DNA of 50,986 nucleotides from Blautia glucerasea (GCF_013304385.1 NZ_JAAITU010000033.1:1-50986); one strand, 5' to 3'. Positions 7,897 to 15,921 are shown, counted from the stretch's first letter. The notes: generated by a model from the letters alone, not told the origin. Numbers and translations: made by a program.

Positions 7897-8718
7897 CTAT
7901 ATCTCTCTTATCCTATTTCGTCCTGTATACTTCTTATAAAAATATCGCATTCCAAAAACAGTCAGAATCAACAATCCTAAAGCCAGCATGCCCCATGCCA
8001 TGATTCTTTCCTCATTTTCCATAATATAGGCTGCTGCAGTTCCACTTATAAGACTCCAGATATTGGCTCCCATATGAAGGAGTACACTTCCCCATAAGCT
8101 GCCGCTCCACTCCAGTAGAAGTGCAAACACAGTACCAAGAATGCTGGCATAAATCCCCTGTACCAGATTGCCATGATAAATTCCAAACATAACACCTGAT
8201 AATATAGCAGCTGTGATCAACCGTAGATTATCACGAAATCTTAAGAATACCAGCCATCGGAAAATAGCCTCCTCTGCCAAAGGAGCCACAATACCAATCC
8301 ACAGGATCATTGAAAGTAAAGTCTTTCCACCTGTCATCCTTTCCACTGTATTTTGATATTTCATACTGGCATCAGACCCCATAAGGAGAATATTTACAAT
8401 CATGTTAATGTATTGAGCAAGGGCACCTCCCATGAAGAACAATAAAATGCCTTCCCAAAATCCAAGCTTTCTTGTTCTTTTTTCCTTAAGGATTCCTCCA
8501 TACTTTCTCGCTGCCAGGTCTTTTTTATAAAAAAACAAAGTAGGAATCAAAGCCAGAAGACCGGTAAGGCCGGTAAGCATCATTACCTGTCCATAATAAG
8601 CATCTTTATTTCCCCCGTTTCGTAATACAAGGAAATACAAGCCTGCATAAGCCACGATCTGTGATATTCCAAAATGAATCCCCATGGGATAAATTGCTCT
8701 CCAGATCTGCATCGGCAT
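7897..8718 (-). CDS. CPBP-family intramembrane glutamic endopeptidase
   Basis: A 273-residue polytopic membrane protein of the CAAX protease/bacteriocin-processing (CPBP, Abi) family. Motif 1 is EEAIFR (Glu149-Glu150, Arg154), motif 2 FGIYH (Phe178, His182), and a third His lies in LLHMGAN near residue 216, so the predicted catalytic site is complete. About seven hydrophobic segments. It follows the HAD gene by 20 bases on the same strand, with AGGAAAC before the ATG. Substrate unknown; relatives process peptides or act in bacteriocin self-immunity, but no bacteriocin gene is visible here. Confidence 0.9.
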   Translation of the reverse strand: MPMQIWRAIYPMGIHFGISQIVAYAGLYFLVLRNGGNKDAYYGQVMMLTGLTGLLALIPTLFFYKKDLAARKYGGILKEKRTRKLGFWEGILLFFMGGALAQYINMIVNILLMGSDASMKYQNTVERMTGGKTLLSMILWIGIVAPLAEEAIFRWLVFLRFRDNLRLITAAILSGVMFGIYHGNLVQGIYASILGTVFALLLEWSGSLWGSVLLHMGANIWSLISGTAAAYIMENEERIMAWGMLALGLLILTVFGMRYFYKKYTGRNRIREI

Positions 8719-8738
8719 TTTTAGTTTCCTGCGGGGGC

Positions 8739-9386
8739 TTATTCGAAAAAATCCAGCACCTCTTCTGCAGAGCCTGCAATTTTCAAAGGTCCTGCTTTTG
8801 TCAGTTCTTCCACGGAACCATAGCCATAAGATACTGCAAGGCAGTCAAGCCCTGCCTCTCTTGCTCCTAACACATCGTATTCCCTGTCTCCAACAAGGAT
8901 CACCTGATCTCTGTGATTCTCCAGATGGAAGCGCCGCAACACTTCTTCCACAACCTGCGATTTTTTGGATCTTCCACCATTCAGTTCACTGCCCACCATC
9001 TGATCAAAATATACATCCAGTTCAAAATGCTCCAGTACCTGCTTCACGAAATATTCAGGCTTAGAAGAGGCAACTCCCAGAAGATATCCTTTCTTTTTCA
9101 GCTGCACCAGCATATCCTTGATCCCCGGATATACTTTATTCTCAAAAACACCTATTGGTGCATATCTTTCTCTGTAATAGGTCACTCCCTGCCGTGCAGC
9201 TTCTTCATCAACGCCTGCATATTCCATAAATTCTTCCATCAGTGGAGGGCCTACAAACACCCGTAATTTTTCCAGATCATCTTCCGGCTTTCCCAGCTTT
9301 TCCAGTGCATACTGCACACTTTTCATGATCCCTTCCCCAGAATCTGTTAATGTTCCATCCAGATCAAATAAAATGGCTTTGTACAT
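8739..9386 (-). CDS. HAD-superfamily phosphatase, phosphoglycolate phosphatase-like
   Basis: A 215-residue hydrolase. The catalytic DLDGTLTDSG (Asp8, Asp10) is at the start, a cap domain of helices follows (about 15-85), then ASSKPEY (Ser motif II), the Lys of motif III near GRSKKS, and ILVGDREYDVLGA (motif IV). Closest in style to Gph/PpaX enzymes that remove phosphate from small metabolites. The ATG at 9386 is preferred over one 9 codons upstream because CGGAGG precedes it by 6 bases. It heads an operon with the CPBP gene under a good promoter. Confidence 0.9.
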   Translation of the reverse strand: MYKAILFDLDGTLTDSGEGIMKSVQYALEKLGKPEDDLEKLRVFVGPPLMEEFMEYAGVDEEAARQGVTYYRERYAPIGVFENKVYPGIKDMLVQLKKKGYLLGVASSKPEYFVKQVLEHFELDVYFDQMVGSELNGGRSKKSQVVEEVLRRFHLENHRDQVILVGDREYDVLGAREAGLDCLAVSYGYGSVEELTKAGPLKIAGSAEEVLDFFE

Positions 9387-9428
9387 ATGTTCCTCCGTTA
9401 GTATTTCATACATTTATTAACAGACATG

Positions 9429-9457
9429 ATTATACCATTCTTTCTCTACATTTCCAA
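9429..9457 (-). promoter_or_regulatory. Promoter of the HAD-CPBP operon
   Basis: TTGGAA, 17-bp spacer, TATAAT on the minus strand (-35 at 9452-9457, -10 at 9429-9434). Confidence 0.75.
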
Positions 9458-9470
9458 CAGATAAGTTAAT

Positions 9471-9492
9471 GCAGCTGATACAGATAAGCTGC
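9471..9492 (-). terminator. Weak hairpin after the kinase operon
   Basis: GCAGCT/AGCTGC arms around a 10-base loop, 30 bases past the stop of the Asn-rich gene. It lacks a T-run, so termination is uncertain. Confidence 0.35.
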
Positions 9493-9521
9493 TTAAACAT
9501 ATTCTCCGGATATTTAATTCT

Positions 9522-10514
9522 CTAGTCACATGTAAAAATCCAGGGCGCCATGCCTCTGACCTGCCCATCTTCCAGAAAGAATCGCACTTCTACTTTGTTT
9601 TTCCCCTGTTCCGGTCTGTCTTCCAGCACTATACGGCTCCCTTCCCTGTTCCATCTGCACTCCTTTCCGTTTAGCCGTACAGACAGGATCTGATGGATGT
9701 TCAGCCTGGTTACAGTGAGATATAGAATGTCCTTTTTGTCTGCCTGTTTCTTATGAAAAAATGTCATATCTTTTGTTCTTCGGAAATTCACAGCCCGATC
9801 CTGCTCTTTTGCTTTTTGTCTTTCTTCTTGACTGACATAAACTTTTGGTTCTAATTCCCCTTCAGCGATTTTTCCAGTTTCTTTTGATTCTGGTATTTTG
9901 GGTTCTCCTGATTTTTCTTCTGATAGTCTTTGTATCAGTGATTGCTGCTTGTGAGCTGGCTGCACACTGTCCTGTCCATCATTCTCCTGACGATTGCTTC
10001 TCTGCTTAGTACTGTTCTGGTTATTATTCTGATTATTATTATTCATCTTATTATTCTGATTGTTACTGCTTCGATTGTTATTTTCCTGATTGTTACTGTT
10101 CTGATAGTTACTTTCCTGATGGTTACTTTCCTGATTATTACTTTCCTGATTGTTATTGCCCCGATCGTTAATGTCCTGATCGTTGCTATTCTGCAGATTG
10201 TTTTGCTGCTGATTATTTTGCTGTATACTTTCTGCTGTAGATGAAAATATATCCTCACTTTCTCCAACAGAATTTTCTATCTTATTGCCCTGGGCAAATG
10301 ATTCGTTTTCCGACTCTGCAGTACTTTTGGTATCCGCCTCTTCTTCCCATCCAGAAGTATTTTCCTGCCAATTGTCCGGTAACGACCAGTTTTCCCCTTC
10401 TGAAACACTTACATCAAAGCCTCCCAAATCTTCTGCCTGTGTCCAGACTGTACCAAACATTTTTCCTATAAACAATATTGCAGCTATGCTTAACCATATC
10501 CTGTAGCTTTTCAT
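9522..10514 (-). CDS. Exported Asn/Gln-rich protein partnered with a Ser/Thr kinase
   Basis: A 330-residue protein I do not recognise as a family. Residues 1-27 look like a signal peptide or membrane anchor (MKSYRIWLSIAAILFIGK, then WTQAED). An acidic Ser/Glu-rich stretch follows to about 95; residues 99-177 are almost entirely Asn, Gln and Ser in five-residue units (QESNN, QESNH, QESNY). The last 90 residues (about 245-330) look like a small beta-sandwich domain with conserved-looking strands (ILYLTVTRL, VRLNGKECRW, NKVEVRFFLEDGQ). Its ATG overlaps the kinase stop (ATGA), so the two are translationally coupled. A surface substrate, sensor partner or ligand-binding module for the kinase is plausible but unproven. 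Confidence 0.7.
   Translation of the reverse strand: MKSYRIWLSIAAILFIGKMFGTVWTQAEDLGGFDVSVSEGENWSLPDNWQENTSGWEEEADTKSTAESENESFAQGNKIENSVGESEDIFSSTAESIQQNNQQQNNLQNSNDQDINDRGNNNQESNNQESNHQESNYQNSNNQENNNRSSNNQNNKMNNNNQNNNQNSTKQRSNRQENDGQDSVQPAHKQQSLIQRLSEEKSGEPKIPESKETGKIAEGELEPKVYVSQEERQKAKEQDRAVNFRRTKDMTFFHKKQADKKDILYLTVTRLNIHQILSVRLNGKECRWNREGSRIVLEDRPEQGKNKVEVRFFLEDGQVRGMAPWIFTCD
10059..10193 (-). repeat. 15-bp coding minisatellite (nine units)
   Basis: Nine consecutive 15-base units encode the pentapeptides QNSND, QDIND, RGNNN, QESNN, QESNH, QESNY, QNSNN, QENNN and RSSNN. The central three units differ by only a base or two, the signature of recent slippage. The unit is in frame, so gain or loss changes length without frameshift. 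Confidence 0.85.
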
Positions 10515-11578
10515 TGACCTCCACCTTCCTGTCCCTTTTCTGATTCCAAAAGTTCCAACAATTCCTCATTTGCCCGGAGCATTTGCAACACATGCTCCTG
10601 CTCGTCTTTTTTTGTATATAATGTAAGCATTTCCTGCAGCTGATCTCTGACTTTCTTCACTGCTTCTGTTCTTTTGTTCCTGGTTTCATTTTGAAATTCC
10701 ATCTGATAATATACATCTGTTACCTGTGTTAATCGCTCCCTGAACTCTGGAATTTTCGATTCCCCAGTCAGCAAAATTCCAAAAGCAACAAGTCCAAGGA
10801 CTGTAATACCGGCTACTGCCATGGCATATCTGCCTTTTCCTTTTTTCTTTTGGATTCTCTTCAATACTTTTTCCACTTCCTGCATATTTTTATATCTGTA
10901 GATTTCTTTTTTTCTGCAACAGCGAAAAAGGAACCATAGAAACAACGGATCATACATGATATATTTCGCCAGATTCGCAGTAAGCAATGCCTGTAATGTT
11001 TTCCCCATGGTAAAAATATCGCTTTTTTCACAGATCTGTCCCTTCATCTGCTCTGGCGAAGCATAACCCATGGTTCCCCAGCACTCTTTTTGCTGCCTGC
11101 AATAACTCTGGACAGCACTTCCAAAATCCACCAGATACAGCTTCCCGTTCTCTGTCAGCATCAGGTTTCCAGGCTTCAGATCCCCGTAATATACAGGTGG
11201 CTTCCGACTATGCAGATATCCCAACACCTGTGCGATCATTATGCCAAAAGACAAAAGCTCTTCCTCTGAAAAACGACGTCCTTCTTTTATCCATTCTTCC
11301 AACGATTTTCCCTGTATAAATTCCATCACAAGATAGCAATAGTCTTCTTTTTCAATATAATCGATCATCCTTGGCATATATGGATGCTCCAACAGTCGCA
11401 AAAGCTTTGCTTCTTTCTTATGTGAAACAGGTATTTCCTTAACTGCCCACAAGCAGCCAAGTTCCAGATCCCGCGCCAGATAGAGAGTTCCTTCCCCTCC
11501 GGCACGTATCTGCTCAAGAATACAATATCTTCCCTTCAAAATAAGTCCTGTAAGTCTTATGTCAGTCACTTCCTTCAC
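10511..11578 (-). CDS. Transmembrane serine/threonine protein kinase
   Basis: A 355-residue Hanks-type kinase. The catalytic domain spans about 15-235: glycine-rich loop RAGGEGTLY, Lys47 in AVKEI, catalytic loop YGDLKPGN (Asp133, Asn138), DFG at 151-153 and ASPEQ at 173-177. The usual HRD is YGD, so it is a non-RD kinase. A single membrane segment at about 252-271 is followed by an 80-residue extracellular part of charged, coiled-coil-like sequence; there are no PASTA repeats, unlike PrkC/StkP. It probably senses something outside and phosphorylates cytoplasmic proteins. It overlaps the Asn-rich exported protein by 4 bases. No partner phosphatase gene is adjacent. Confidence 0.92.
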   Translation of the reverse strand: MKEVTDIRLTGLILKGRYCILEQIRAGGEGTLYLARDLELGCLWAVKEIPVSHKKEAKLLRLLEHPYMPRMIDYIEKEDYCYLVMEFIQGKSLEEWIKEGRRFSEEELLSFGIMIAQVLGYLHSRKPPVYYGDLKPGNLMLTENGKLYLVDFGSAVQSYCRQQKECWGTMGYASPEQMKGQICEKSDIFTMGKTLQALLTANLAKYIMYDPLFLWFLFRCCRKKEIYRYKNMQEVEKVLKRIQKKKGKGRYAMAVAGITVLGLVAFGILLTGESKIPEFRERLTQVTDVYYQMEFQNETRNKRTEAVKKVRDQLQEMLTLYTKKDEQEHVLQMLRANEELLELLESEKGQEGGGQ

Positions 11579-11652
11579 AATGATAAAAAGAAACTATTCA
11601 GCATGTAGCATCCCATAAGGAAATTACGGTGAAATACCGTATACGATGATTA

Positions 11653-11712
11653 CTAGCACAGTGAATATTAAGTAACCGCCATATTGACTTGCCTTAATTT
11701 TCACTGTACTAG
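11653..11712. repeat. Inverted repeat with 20-bp arms (18/20 paired)
   Basis: Arms 11653-11672 and 11693-11712 (CTAGCACAGTGAATATTAAG and the near-complement) flank a 20-base loop. The right arm overlaps a possible plus-strand promoter that would start transcription at the first base of the 130-bp repeat. Confidence 0.75.
11684..11712 (+). promoter_or_regulatory. Possible promoter for repeat copy 1
   Basis: TTGACT, 17-bp spacer, TACTAG. The -35 is strong and the -10 weak. The predicted start falls at about 11719, the first conserved base of the 130-bp repeat. Confidence 0.35.
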
Positions 11713-11718
11713 CTTGTC

Positions 11719-11848
11719 AGTTCAAGAATGCCTCGGCATTCTTGCTGCGAGGTGCGCGTCATGCAATTGCATGACATACTTCTCCTGCGCACCTCTGCAA
11801 TCCTGCCGGAGGCTATATCAGCTGGGGGATTGACTCCCAGCTGATATA
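11719..11848 (+). ncRNA. 130-bp structured repeat, copy 1 (candidate ncRNA)
   Basis: Near-identical (129/130) to 42494-42623. Three strong hairpins: CAAGAATGC/GCATTCTTG (11724-11745); GAGGTGCGC/GCGCACCTC enclosing GTCATGC-AATT-GCATGAC; and TATATCAGCTGGG/CCCAGCTGATATA with a 9-base loop (11814-11848). A conserved GAAG-GGGAGT-TTCTCG tail follows at about 11856-11873. Strand is assigned from the G-U preserving difference with copy 2 and from copy 2's position in a leader. Whether it acts as RNA, or is only a dispersed DNA repeat, is undecided. Confidence 0.6.
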
Positions 11849-11963
11849 ATATATAGAAGTGGGAGTTTTCTCGCCTGAGATAAATATAGCATAAATCTGC
11901 TGCCCGAAAAAGCAGCTTTACAGATATTTAAGAAAAATACAGAAGTATAAAAATCCTAATAAA

Positions 11964-12039
11964 AATAGAAAAAAATACAGTAAAAATATCCTTCGCATGC
12001 AGGAATAAAATTACCATGCAAGATATTTTTACTGTATTT
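11964..12039 (-). terminator. Terminator of argS
   Basis: Perfect 18-bp arms 11973-11990 and 12022-12039 plus an inner GCATG/CATGC pairing. On the minus strand the hairpin is followed by a run of T residues. Confidence 0.8.
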
Positions 12040-12116
12040 CAGATGTCTTTACTGTACTTTAAATGTCTTTACGGAGTTTTAAAGCTCCAGATTCCAGACA
12101 TAAGGCCAATACGATT

Positions 12117-13883
12117 TTACATCTTATCCGGTGCTGTAAATCCAAGAAGGTCAATGCTAGTCTCCAGAACTCTTTTGGCCAGTGTAATTAAACGGATATA
12201 TGACTGCTTCCGCATCGGATCTTCTTCGCTTAAGATCTTTGTCTCATGGTAAAAGCTGTTAAATGCATTGGATACCTCATAAATATAAGCACAGATCTTA
12301 TGAGGTGCCTTCTCTTCAAAAGCATTTTCAATCGTAGCCCCAAATCCGGCAAGCTGAAGCATCAAATTCTTCTCACTGATTCCCACTGCCGGAAGCAATG
12401 TACCTGCCTCAAGATCTCCTCCGTTTTCTTTAAAACGGCTGAGAATGGATTTGATACGTACAATCGTATACAAAATATATGGGCCTGTATTTCCCTCAAA
12501 AGAAGTAAACCGGTCAATATCAAAAATATAATCTTTGGTAGCCTGGTTGGACAAATCTCCATATTTGATAGCAGAAAGTCCAACAATCTTAGCAGTTTCC
12601 TGGGCATCCTTATCCTTTACACTGCGATTCTCTACGATCTTGTGGAACATCTCTTCATCAATCTCAGAGATCAGATTCTCCAGTCGCATAACCCCGCCTT
12701 CTCTTGTCTTGAAAGGCTTGCCATCTTTGCCATTCATAGTACCAAATCCAAGGAAGGAAAGCTTTGTATCTTCCTTTACCAGCCCAGTCTTTCTGGCACA
12801 CCGGAATACCTGTATAAAATGAAGCTCCTGACGCTTGTCAACTACATAAAGGATCTCATCCGGGTTAAACAGCTTCATACGTTCCACAATCGTTGCCAGG
12901 TCTGTAGTTGTATAAAGGGAAGCACCGTCTGACTTCAAAAGAATACATGGCGGAATCTCTTTAGTATCGGATTCTTCTTTTACATCCACAACAAGAGCAC
13001 CCTGGTCCTCATAAGCATATCCTTCATCCTTCATGTGCTGAACCATCTCAGGAATGTAAGGCTGTGCATCTGATTCTTTTTTCCACAGGTCAAAAGAAAC
13101 ATCCAGATTTGCGTAATTTCTCTTCAGGTCTGTTACAGAAACGTTCAGGATATGATTCCATAATGCAGTATACCCTGGATTGCCCTGCTGAAGAAGATGG
13201 GTAGCTTCCAGAGCCTCCTTGCGATACTCTTCATCTTCTTTTGATTTGGCACTGGCGCAAGGATAGATCTCCTCCAGTTCGCCTATGGTAAATGGTGCCT
13301 CAGATGGATATTCTCCTGTATAAGTCTCATCAAAATAAACAAGCTCCGGCTGTCTGTGCTTCAATTCAGTGATGATCAATCCCATCTGAAGTCCCCAGTC
13401 TCCCAAATGCACATCTCCGATCATCTTATGTCCAACAAAACGGCCGATCCTCTTAATGCTCTCGCCGATAATAGCAGAGCGAAGATGACCTACATGAAGA
13501 GGCTTTGCCACATTTGGTCCGCCATAATCAATAATGATGGTCTTTGGCTGCTCAGCAGTATTTACAGAAAGCTTTTCATGGGTAGCCATTTCATTCAGCC
13601 AGGAAGCTAAATAACTTTCATCAAGCTTCAGGTTAATAAATCCCGGCTTTACTACTTCCACCATGGAAAAGATCCTGCTGTCTTTCAACTGGTCAGCTAC
13701 CTGGTCAGCAATGATAAATGGTGCTTTTTTGTATGCCTTCGCGCCAGCCATTGCACCGTTACACTGATATTCGCACAGATCCGGACGACTGGATACTGTT
13801 ACCCTTCCATATGCCGGATCATAGCCTGCTTTTTCAAATGCTGCGGAAAGCTCTTCCGCCATTAATTCCATAATTTTTTTCAT
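12117..13883 (-). CDS. argS: Arginyl-tRNA synthetase
   Basis: Class I synthetase of 588 residues charging tRNA-Arg. The N-terminal additional domain (about 1-110) is followed by the HIGH-type motif HVGHLRSA in the catalytic core and the family motif TMNGKDGKPFKTREGG. The C-terminal DALR anticodon domain ends the protein (LGFTAPDKM). As in many ArgRS enzymes there is no canonical KMSKS. AAGGAG precedes the ATG. It starts only 11 bases after the transglutaminase-like exported protein, with no terminator between, so at least some argS message may come from the cell-wall gene promoter. Confidence 0.97.
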   Translation of the reverse strand: MKKIMELMAEELSAAFEKAGYDPAYGRVTVSSRPDLCEYQCNGAMAGAKAYKKAPFIIADQVADQLKDSRIFSMVEVVKPGFINLKLDESYLASWLNEMATHEKLSVNTAEQPKTIIIDYGGPNVAKPLHVGHLRSAIIGESIKRIGRFVGHKMIGDVHLGDWGLQMGLIITELKHRQPELVYFDETYTGEYPSEAPFTIGELEEIYPCASAKSKEDEEYRKEALEATHLLQQGNPGYTALWNHILNVSVTDLKRNYANLDVSFDLWKKESDAQPYIPEMVQHMKDEGYAYEDQGALVVDVKEESDTKEIPPCILLKSDGASLYTTTDLATIVERMKLFNPDEILYVVDKRQELHFIQVFRCARKTGLVKEDTKLSFLGFGTMNGKDGKPFKTREGGVMRLENLISEIDEEMFHKIVENRSVKDKDAQETAKIVGLSAIKYGDLSNQATKDYIFDIDRFTSFEGNTGPYILYTIVRIKSILSRFKENGGDLEAGTLLPAVGISEKNLMLQLAGFGATIENAFEEKAPHKICAYIYEVSNAFNSFYHETKILSEEDPMRKQSYIRLITLAKRVLETSIDLLGFTAPDKM

Positions 13884-13894
13884 TTTCTAACTCC

Positions 13895-14713
13895 TTATAA
13901 CGCTATATGAAGAATCGGTGAAAGCTTGTATACGCCATAAGGCACACCATAATTAGCACTGTAACTTTTTGCTTCAGCGAACAAAGGATCATACGCAAGA
14001 CCTCCGATCTCTGTCCATGCATGTCCGCTTCCGTTTCTTCCTGTACTGTCTACGCATACGTAAACCTGCTTATATCCAACGGCTTTTGCCAGATATGCAA
14101 AAGCTGCTGCATCTGACATACAATTGCCGCGGCCTCTCTGGAAATGATCCATAGCATAAACTGCCGGCCATCCACTGAAATTGCTGAATGTACGCCAGGT
14201 CCAGTATGGCTTCTTGATCACCCAGTCAAAGCACACCTTCAGCTTCTGTGCAGACGTCATAGATGAATTCGTTATCTGTGCGACGATCTCCTTCGCAGTC
14301 TGAAGAGTGGCAAAATCCTGTGCATCTACATCTGACATCTTCTTTCCATTGGCATAAAAATACCTGTTTCCCAGTTTCTTAACCTGCAGAACCCCTTTGT
14401 CATTCAGATAATACACCTTATTCTTGATCTTCTGAGTACCTGTCAGCATAACTCCCCGTTTACTAAAAAGATAGGTTTTGTTGCGAACCTTTTTCAATCC
14501 GGTAAGGTATTTCCCATTTTTATAGTATCTTTTTCTGCCACTTGGAAATGTATACCAGCCATTTACCGGCTTCTTTGCTTTGGTAACTGTAGTAGTTTTC
14601 TTTACAGCAGCTTTAACCGGCTGTGCAGTCTGGGTACCTGCAAGCATAATGCCGAAAAACAGACAGAATGCCAGAATCAGGCCTTTTGCAAAATTTTTTT
14701 TCTTCATGCTCAT
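13895..14713 (-). CDS. Exported transglutaminase-like protein with cell-wall-binding repeats
   Basis: A 272-residue secreted protein. A signal peptide covers residues 1-35 (hydrophobic core GLILAFCLFFGIMLAG, VKA-A site). About four 20-residue aromatic repeats of the choline/glucan-binding type follow (GWYTFPSGRKRYYKNGKYL, TYLFSKRGVML, VYYLNDKGVL, RYFYANGKKM). A C-terminal transglutaminase-like fold (about 130-265) has Cys in GNCMSDA, His in GHAWTEI and Asp in YDPLF, a complete Cys-His-Asp triad. It probably binds the wall and acts as a peptidase or cross-linker. It lies 28 bases after a second repeat protein and 11 bases before argS. Confidence 0.85.
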   Translation of the reverse strand: MSMKKKNFAKGLILAFCLFFGIMLAGTQTAQPVKAAVKKTTTVTKAKKPVNGWYTFPSGRKRYYKNGKYLTGLKKVRNKTYLFSKRGVMLTGTQKIKNKVYYLNDKGVLQVKKLGNRYFYANGKKMSDVDAQDFATLQTAKEIVAQITNSSMTSAQKLKVCFDWVIKKPYWTWRTFSNFSGWPAVYAMDHFQRGRGNCMSDAAAFAYLAKAVGYKQVYVCVDSTGRNGSGHAWTEIGGLAYDPLFAEAKSYSANYGVPYGVYKLSPILHIAL

Positions 14714-14741
14714 CTTACTCCTCTATCGTTCATCAACAAAA

Positions 14742-15551
14742 TTACTTTGCAGACACACCAAGTACAATGGTTTTTCCTGTGCCGCTAAATTTAAAAATAT
14801 CTGCAAAATAATTATCATAATAATAATACATCTCTGTACCATCTCCATAACAGGTATTTTCCAGTACCTGGACCTTCTTCGGATTGCCGATCAGCGAAAG
14901 CAATGTGGATGCTTCCTTTTCATATCCAGCCGCTGCCCGAAGCTTTTTGGAAAGACTTGCATTATAAACGCCATTTTTACCAAAGACATAGAATTTGCCG
15001 CCTTTTACCCATGTACCTTTTACCATATTGCCATTTAAATTAAATCCATAGTATTTGCCTTTGATCTTTTTAACTGCGATTTCAGCAGTGCCATAAGACT
15101 TCTTGCCTGCATAAGCCGCACCATTCGCTCCGAAATAATAACGGTATGTAAAAGTCTTTTTGCCTTTTTTCAGCTTTACATTACAGAAAGTATTGGTTCT
15201 TGCCCTTCCAAGGCTGTTAAATCCATAGTATTTTCCACGAATCTTCTTAACCAGTGTTTTCTGCTTAGGAGTTGCAGCATAAGCAGCTCCGTTGGCTCCG
15301 AAATAATATCGATATGTTACAGATTGACCATTACTCTTAGTGGTGGTAACATTCTGCCAGCCCTTCTGCATCTTTCCATCTACATAATAGTAATATTTGC
15401 CATTCTCTTTCACAAGACCTTTTAAAACATCAGTATCCTGTACTGTGGCCTCTGCCGCTGCAACAGAATAAACAGGCATACTGCAAACTGCTGGAGCCTC
15501 AACCATAAACAGACTTAATACACCGGCAAGTGCCATCTTCCATTTTCTCAT
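14742..15551 (-). CDS. Exported cell-wall-binding-repeat protein
   Basis: A 269-residue secreted protein with a signal peptide (residues 1-33, AGVLSLFMVEAPAVCSM, AAA). Six or so wall-binding repeats follow: KYYYYVDGKMQKGW, then two almost identical YRYYFGANGAAYA units alternating with KYYGFNSLGRA and KYYGFNLNGNM. The last 60 residues (GYEKEASTLLSLIG onwards) form a small non-repeat domain of unknown function. First gene of the cluster leading into argS, with a good promoter at 15640-15668. Function inferred only from the repeats: non-covalent attachment to the cell wall. Confidence 0.8.
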   Translation of the reverse strand: MRKWKMALAGVLSLFMVEAPAVCSMPVYSVAAAEATVQDTDVLKGLVKENGKYYYYVDGKMQKGWQNVTTTKSNGQSVTYRYYFGANGAAYAATPKQKTLVKKIRGKYYGFNSLGRARTNTFCNVKLKKGKKTFTYRYYFGANGAAYAGKKSYGTAEIAVKKIKGKYYGFNLNGNMVKGTWVKGGKFYVFGKNGVYNASLSKKLRAAAGYEKEASTLLSLIGNPKKVQVLENTCYGDGTEMYYYYDNYFADIFKFSGTGKTIVLGVSAK

Positions 15552-15639
15552 TGTACATTCCTCTCCTTACTAAAATAAATCTTATTGTTTCAATTCATAA
15601 TCGGTATTGAAAAATACCTTGAATTGCATTTTACTCTTT

Positions 15640-15668
15640 ATTATACCCTGCATTCCTGCCTGTGGCAA
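15640..15668 (-). promoter_or_regulatory. Promoter of the cell-wall-protein cluster
   Basis: TTGCCA, 17-bp spacer, TATAAT on the minus strand (-35 at 15663-15668, -10 at 15640-15645). Confidence 0.75.
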
Positions 15669-15783
15669 TTGTTTTATTTTCACTTGTATTATTTTTCTAT
15701 TGTTCTATTGTTTTGAGTTTTTGTTTGGATTTTTATTTTAGTATTTATTTAATTTTTTATTTGGACTGTTTTATTGTCATGTA

Positions 15784-15812
15784 TTTTACTTAAAACCGGT
15801 TCATGTTATAAT
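15784..15812 (+). promoter_or_regulatory. Promoter of the LUD-domain gene
   Basis: TTTTAC, 17-bp spacer, TATAAT (-10 at 15807-15812). The predicted start at about 15819 coincides with the first base of an inverted repeat. Confidence 0.6.
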
Positions 15813-15818
15813 CTGTTT

Positions 15819-15874
15819 GTAACTGTTCAGCACCACAAAAACACCTGGCAGGATACTTTCTGCTGAATAGTTAC
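15819..15874 (+). repeat. GTAAC-N4-CAG inverted repeat, copy A
   Basis: Arms GTAACTGTTCAGCA and TGCTGAATAGTTAC (13 of 14 pairs) around 28 bases. It shares arm sequence with 45725-45769 and, like it, lies at the very start of a predicted 5' leader. Confidence 0.75.
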
Positions 15875-15921
15875 TTCTGTTCATTTTTTCAGGACAAATC
15901 TAACAATCAGGAGGGCTGACA

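Larger units (their letters stand above)
11579..12116. other. Structured 538-bp intergenic region
   Basis: No supportable gene. In order it holds: half of a GTAACT/TTCAGCA-type arm near 11591-11602 just ahead of the kinase, a 20-bp-armed hairpin at 11653-11712, copy 1 of the 130-bp structured repeat at 11719-11848, a small CTGCT/AGCAG hairpin near 11897-11916, the argS terminator hairpin at 11973-12039, and a degenerate 20-bp direct repeat from there towards argS. Confidence 0.75.
15552..15921. other. Divergent promoter region
   Basis: A 370-bp gene-free gap between two divergent genes. It holds a minus-strand promoter (15640-15668) with a small GGTATT/AATACC hairpin in its leader, a plus-strand promoter (15784-15812), and a 56-bp inverted repeat starting 7 bases after that -10. 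Confidence 0.75.

Noticed and set aside
10059-10193. Regular repeats that might suggest a CRISPR array
   Set aside because: The 15-bp units are contiguous, in frame and coding, with no spacers and no cas genes nearby.
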